Below the pieces are notes generated by a model. It saw only the letters and a program-made list of their open reading frames with translations. It was not told where the DNA came from and did not search any database. From positions 1 to 53,410 of the forward strand of contig JAGPVP010000043.1 in the NCBI GenBank assembly GCA_018066965.1: a stretch of DNA of 53,410 nt, given 5' to 3'. The stretch is from Zhongshania sp. GTDB lineage: Bacteria; Pseudomonadota; Gammaproteobacteria; Pseudomonadales; Spongiibacteraceae. The position numbers and the translations under genes were made by a program. Of the stretch, positions 51,515-53,410 are shown in pieces. Every line of letters begins with the position of its first letter. Within the stretch, counting starts at the first letter, position 1.

Positions 51515-53410
51515 GAAGCAGTCATCCCAACACGGCCACCTACAGTAGAATTACTTTTACCGCTACCAACACCGAACTCAAACTGCAGCGTTTCGGTCGC
51601 GCGAATAGCGCCTGATAGGGCGGTGGCTTCTTCACCTTCAAAGTAGCCTGCACCGATGCTCAACGCAAATCTTTGATCAACAGGAACATAGGGTGAGTTC
51701 ATGGCCATTGCCAAGGCAATACCACCACGGTTCTCTTCTATTGCATCACGGTTTTCCTGAATCTGGCTAAATGTAGCGCCACCATCCGTTGCCAAATTGC
51801 CATTCGCATCAGAGGTCACAAATTCAGTTGGACCAGATTGCGCTGCACGACTCGCAGAAGATGTAATACCAGGCGTGGTGTACGTACTAGTAGAGGTACC
51901 CAACACAACTTGATTTGCACGGGTAGACGTTGCACCTGCACCAATCGCCACAGCATTATCATGAACGGCACTAGCGCCATCACCAATAGCGACCGAACGA
52001 GCACCGCCAGCTGTTGCGGCTTCACCCACCGCGACCGAACGCACACCATTAGCTTGCGCCAAATGGCCAAGCGCAGTTGAGCGCTCGGCGTTAGCACCAG
52101 ACTGCCAACCATAGGCGGTCGCACCAGGACCAGTTGCAACAGATTCACCACCGACAGTCGTTGTCGAGTTTCCATTTGCAACGGCCATAGTACCAATTGC
52201 CATTGCATCGACACCCGTTGCACTAGCTTGATTACCAATAGCAACCGATTCCAAGCCCTCCGCCGTAGCCGCCTCACCAACAGCCGTAGAACGCACGCCA
52301 TTTGCCTTCGCTAAATGACCGAGTGCAGTAGCTCGCTCGGAATTAGCGCCAGACTGCCAACCAAAGGCCGTTGCACCTGGACCGGTAGCAACAGATTCGC
52401 CACCTACCGTTGTGGTTGAATTGCCATTGGCAATCGCCATGGTACCAATTGCCATCGCGTCATTTCCTGTAGCACTGGATTGATTACCAATAGCCACGGA
52501 CTCCAAGCCTTGCGCTGACGCAGCTTCACCGACCGAAGTAGAACGTATACCGTCAGCTTTTGCTAAATGGCCTAATGCTGTAGCACGCTCCGCGTTGGCG
52601 CCTGACTGCCAACCCAAAGCAGTAGCACCTGGGCCGGTAGCTACCGACTCACCACCAATTGCACTGGTAGAGTTGCCGGTCGCCATAGATTGTGTGCCGA
52701 CAGCCAATGCGTCAATACCGTTAGCGGTGGCTTCATTACCGAACGAGGCCGATTGAAGGCCTGTAGCCGACGACAAATTACCCACTGCAACAGACTGATC
52801 GTCTACCGCTGTAGCACCTTCGCCCACTGCGGTGGAACGCACGCCGTTCGCTTGTGACAAATGACCCAAGGCTGTCGCTCTCTCAGAGTTAGCGCCTGAC
52901 TGCCAACCGAAAGCAGTAGCACCAGGACCTGTTGCAACAGACTCACCACCTACCGCACTTGTCGAATTACCGGTAGCGTTAGCCATCGTGCCCACTGCCA
53001 GAGCGTCAACGCCATCGGCGTTAGACTGATTACCTACCGCAACTGACTCTAAGCCCTTCGCCGAAGCTGCTTCACCCGTTGCCGTAGAACGGATGCCATC
53101 TGCCTGCGCCAAATGACCGAGTGCGGTAGCACGTTCTGCATTAGCACCAGATTTCCAGCCATACGCCGTTGCGCCTGGACCGGTTGCTACTGATTCACCA
53201 CCAACAGCGCTCGTTGAATTACCGTTAGCGACTGCATCTGAACCGACAGCTAAAGCATCAACACCTGTGGCTTGCGCACCCAGCGTATCGGCATCACCGC
53301 CGTCACCGCCGATGGCGATCGCACCGTCACCTGCTGCACCTGCATTATCACCAACAGACACCGCGCCAATACCTGACGCCGCAGCTGCTTCACCGACCGA
53401 CGTTGAACGA
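51508..53410 (-). CDS. Trimeric autotransporter adhesin (YadA-like), 5' end outside window
   Basis: The open frame runs from beyond 53410, with no start seen, to TAA 51508-51510. About 480 residues of the head are built from 14-residue YadA head repeats (VAxGxxAxAxG pattern) arranged in 84-residue blocks. Then follows a short coiled-coil neck (SQIQENRDAIEENRGGIALAMAM) and a C-terminal YadA anchor of about 70 residues ending VGMTASW. The anchor trimerises into a 12-strand outer-membrane barrel. It is a surface adhesin; the receptor is unknown. The signal peptide and N-terminal extension are missing from the window. Confidence 0.92.
   Translation of the reverse strand, partial: RSTSVGEAAAASGIGAVSVGDNAGAAGDGAIAIGGDGGDADTLGAQATGVDALAVGSDAVANGNSTSAVGGESVATGPGATAYGWKSGANAERATALGHLAQADGIRSTATGEAASAKGLESVAVGNQSNADGVDALAVGTMANATGNSTSAVGGESVATGPGATAFGWQSGANSERATALGHLSQANGVRSTAVGEGATAVDDQSVAVGNLSSATGLQSASFGNEATANGIDALAVGTQSMATGNSTSAIGGESVATGPGATALGWQSGANAERATALGHLAKADGIRSTSVGEAASAQGLESVAIGNQSSATGNDAMAIGTMAIANGNSTTTVGGESVATGPGATAFGWQSGANSERATALGHLAKANGVRSTAVGEAATAEGLESVAIGNQASATGVDAMAIGTMAVANGNSTTTVGGESVATGPGATAYGWQSGANAERSTALGHLAQANGVRSVAVGEAATAGGARSVAIGDGASAVHDNAVAIGAGATSTRANQVVLGTSTSTYTTPGITSSASRAAQSGPTEFVTSDANGNLATDGGATFSQIQENRDAIEENRGGIALAMAMNSPYVPVDQRFALSIGAGYFEGEEATALSGAIRATETLQFEFGVGSGKSNSTVGGRVGMTASW
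52100..53330 (-). repeat. Tandem 252-bp (84-aa) repeats in the adhesin head
   Basis: The sequence GESVATGPGATA occurs five times, coded at about 52121, 52373, 52625, 52919 and 53171. Spacings are 252, 252, 294 and 252 bp. The 294-bp unit carries three extra 14-residue elements' worth minus none missing, that is one additional 42-bp repeat. Each block reads GNSTS-GGESVATG-GWQSGAN-ERATALGHL-VRSTAVGEA. The DNA copies differ at many third positions, so they are not recent exact duplications. Confidence 0.85.

Noticed and set aside
51816-52301. 161-codon minus-strand ORF inside the adhesin
   Set aside because: Its repeats of V, L and R arise from the shifted frame of the adhesin repeats and contain no domain.
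52100-53330. Possible CRISPR or satellite array suggested by periodic repeats
   Set aside because: The period of 252 bp keeps an intact adhesin frame with degenerate third positions, so it is a coding repeat rather than a CRISPR array.

Overview
This window looks like chromosomal DNA of a marine, aerobic gammaproteobacterium of moderate GC. The Spongiibacteraceae/Cellvibrionales kind is my best guess, and it is an inference. The reasons are: TonB-dependent receptors beside catabolic-looking genes, an amidohydrolase_2/MaoC pair, an arsC-wrbA-DUF2069 cluster, and RND and MCE envelope systems. No rRNA, tRNA, CRISPR array or intact transposase gene was seen.

Left end (1-3000): the 3' end of a LysR-type regulator is followed by the relic of a chromosomal integron. 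A single gene cassette (427-1056) carries a recognisable 66-bp attC and an ORFan membrane-protein gene. A frameshifted, truncated integrase pseudogene (1375-1772) faces away from it. A chromate transporter gene follows, with its GTG start inside a 12-bp inverted repeat.

3000-9200: housekeeping genes and a small catabolic pair. These are a DEAD-box RNA helicase with a DbpA-type RNA-binding tail, a hotdog thioesterase, a hemolysin III-family membrane protein, small unknowns, an amidohydrolase and a MaoC-like hydratase.

9183-18724: an envelope block on the plus strand. Cardiolipin synthase, two split PqiA halves and a six-MCE-domain LetB/PqiB-like protein form a tight operon. A structured leader and an RND adaptor/permease pair follow. 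DgkA, GlpE, an SRPBCC protein, SppA, DUF2069, WrbA, ArsC and a TlpA-like lipoprotein come next.

23676-30125: a DODA-type dioxygenase, a macrodomain protein, an alpha/beta hydrolase, DUF4404, a gene of unknown function behind a near-ideal Fur box, an SDR, an MscS channel and a DUF481-type outer-membrane protein.

30266-36663: the most system-like accessory block. A divergent LuxR-type regulator faces a TonB receptor, a terminator, a DUF7064/CrtC-like protein, an APH-family phosphotransferase and an overlapping small partner gene. The arrangement suggests uptake and ATP-dependent activation of a hydrophobic carbon source.

36900-50734: a cytidylyltransferase plus CDP-alcohol phosphatidyltransferase pair, a Crp/Fnr regulator divergent from a class II aldolase, DUF962 and DUF6868 membrane proteins, lipoproteins, a PanE-like reductase with a second TonB receptor, an acyl desaturase, a GFA protein and a DUF2157/GDYXXLXY pair.

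Right end (50885-53410): a trimeric autotransporter adhesin, cut by the window edge, built from 84-residue (252-bp) repeats. A small exported protein overlaps its end, and a strong terminator follows.
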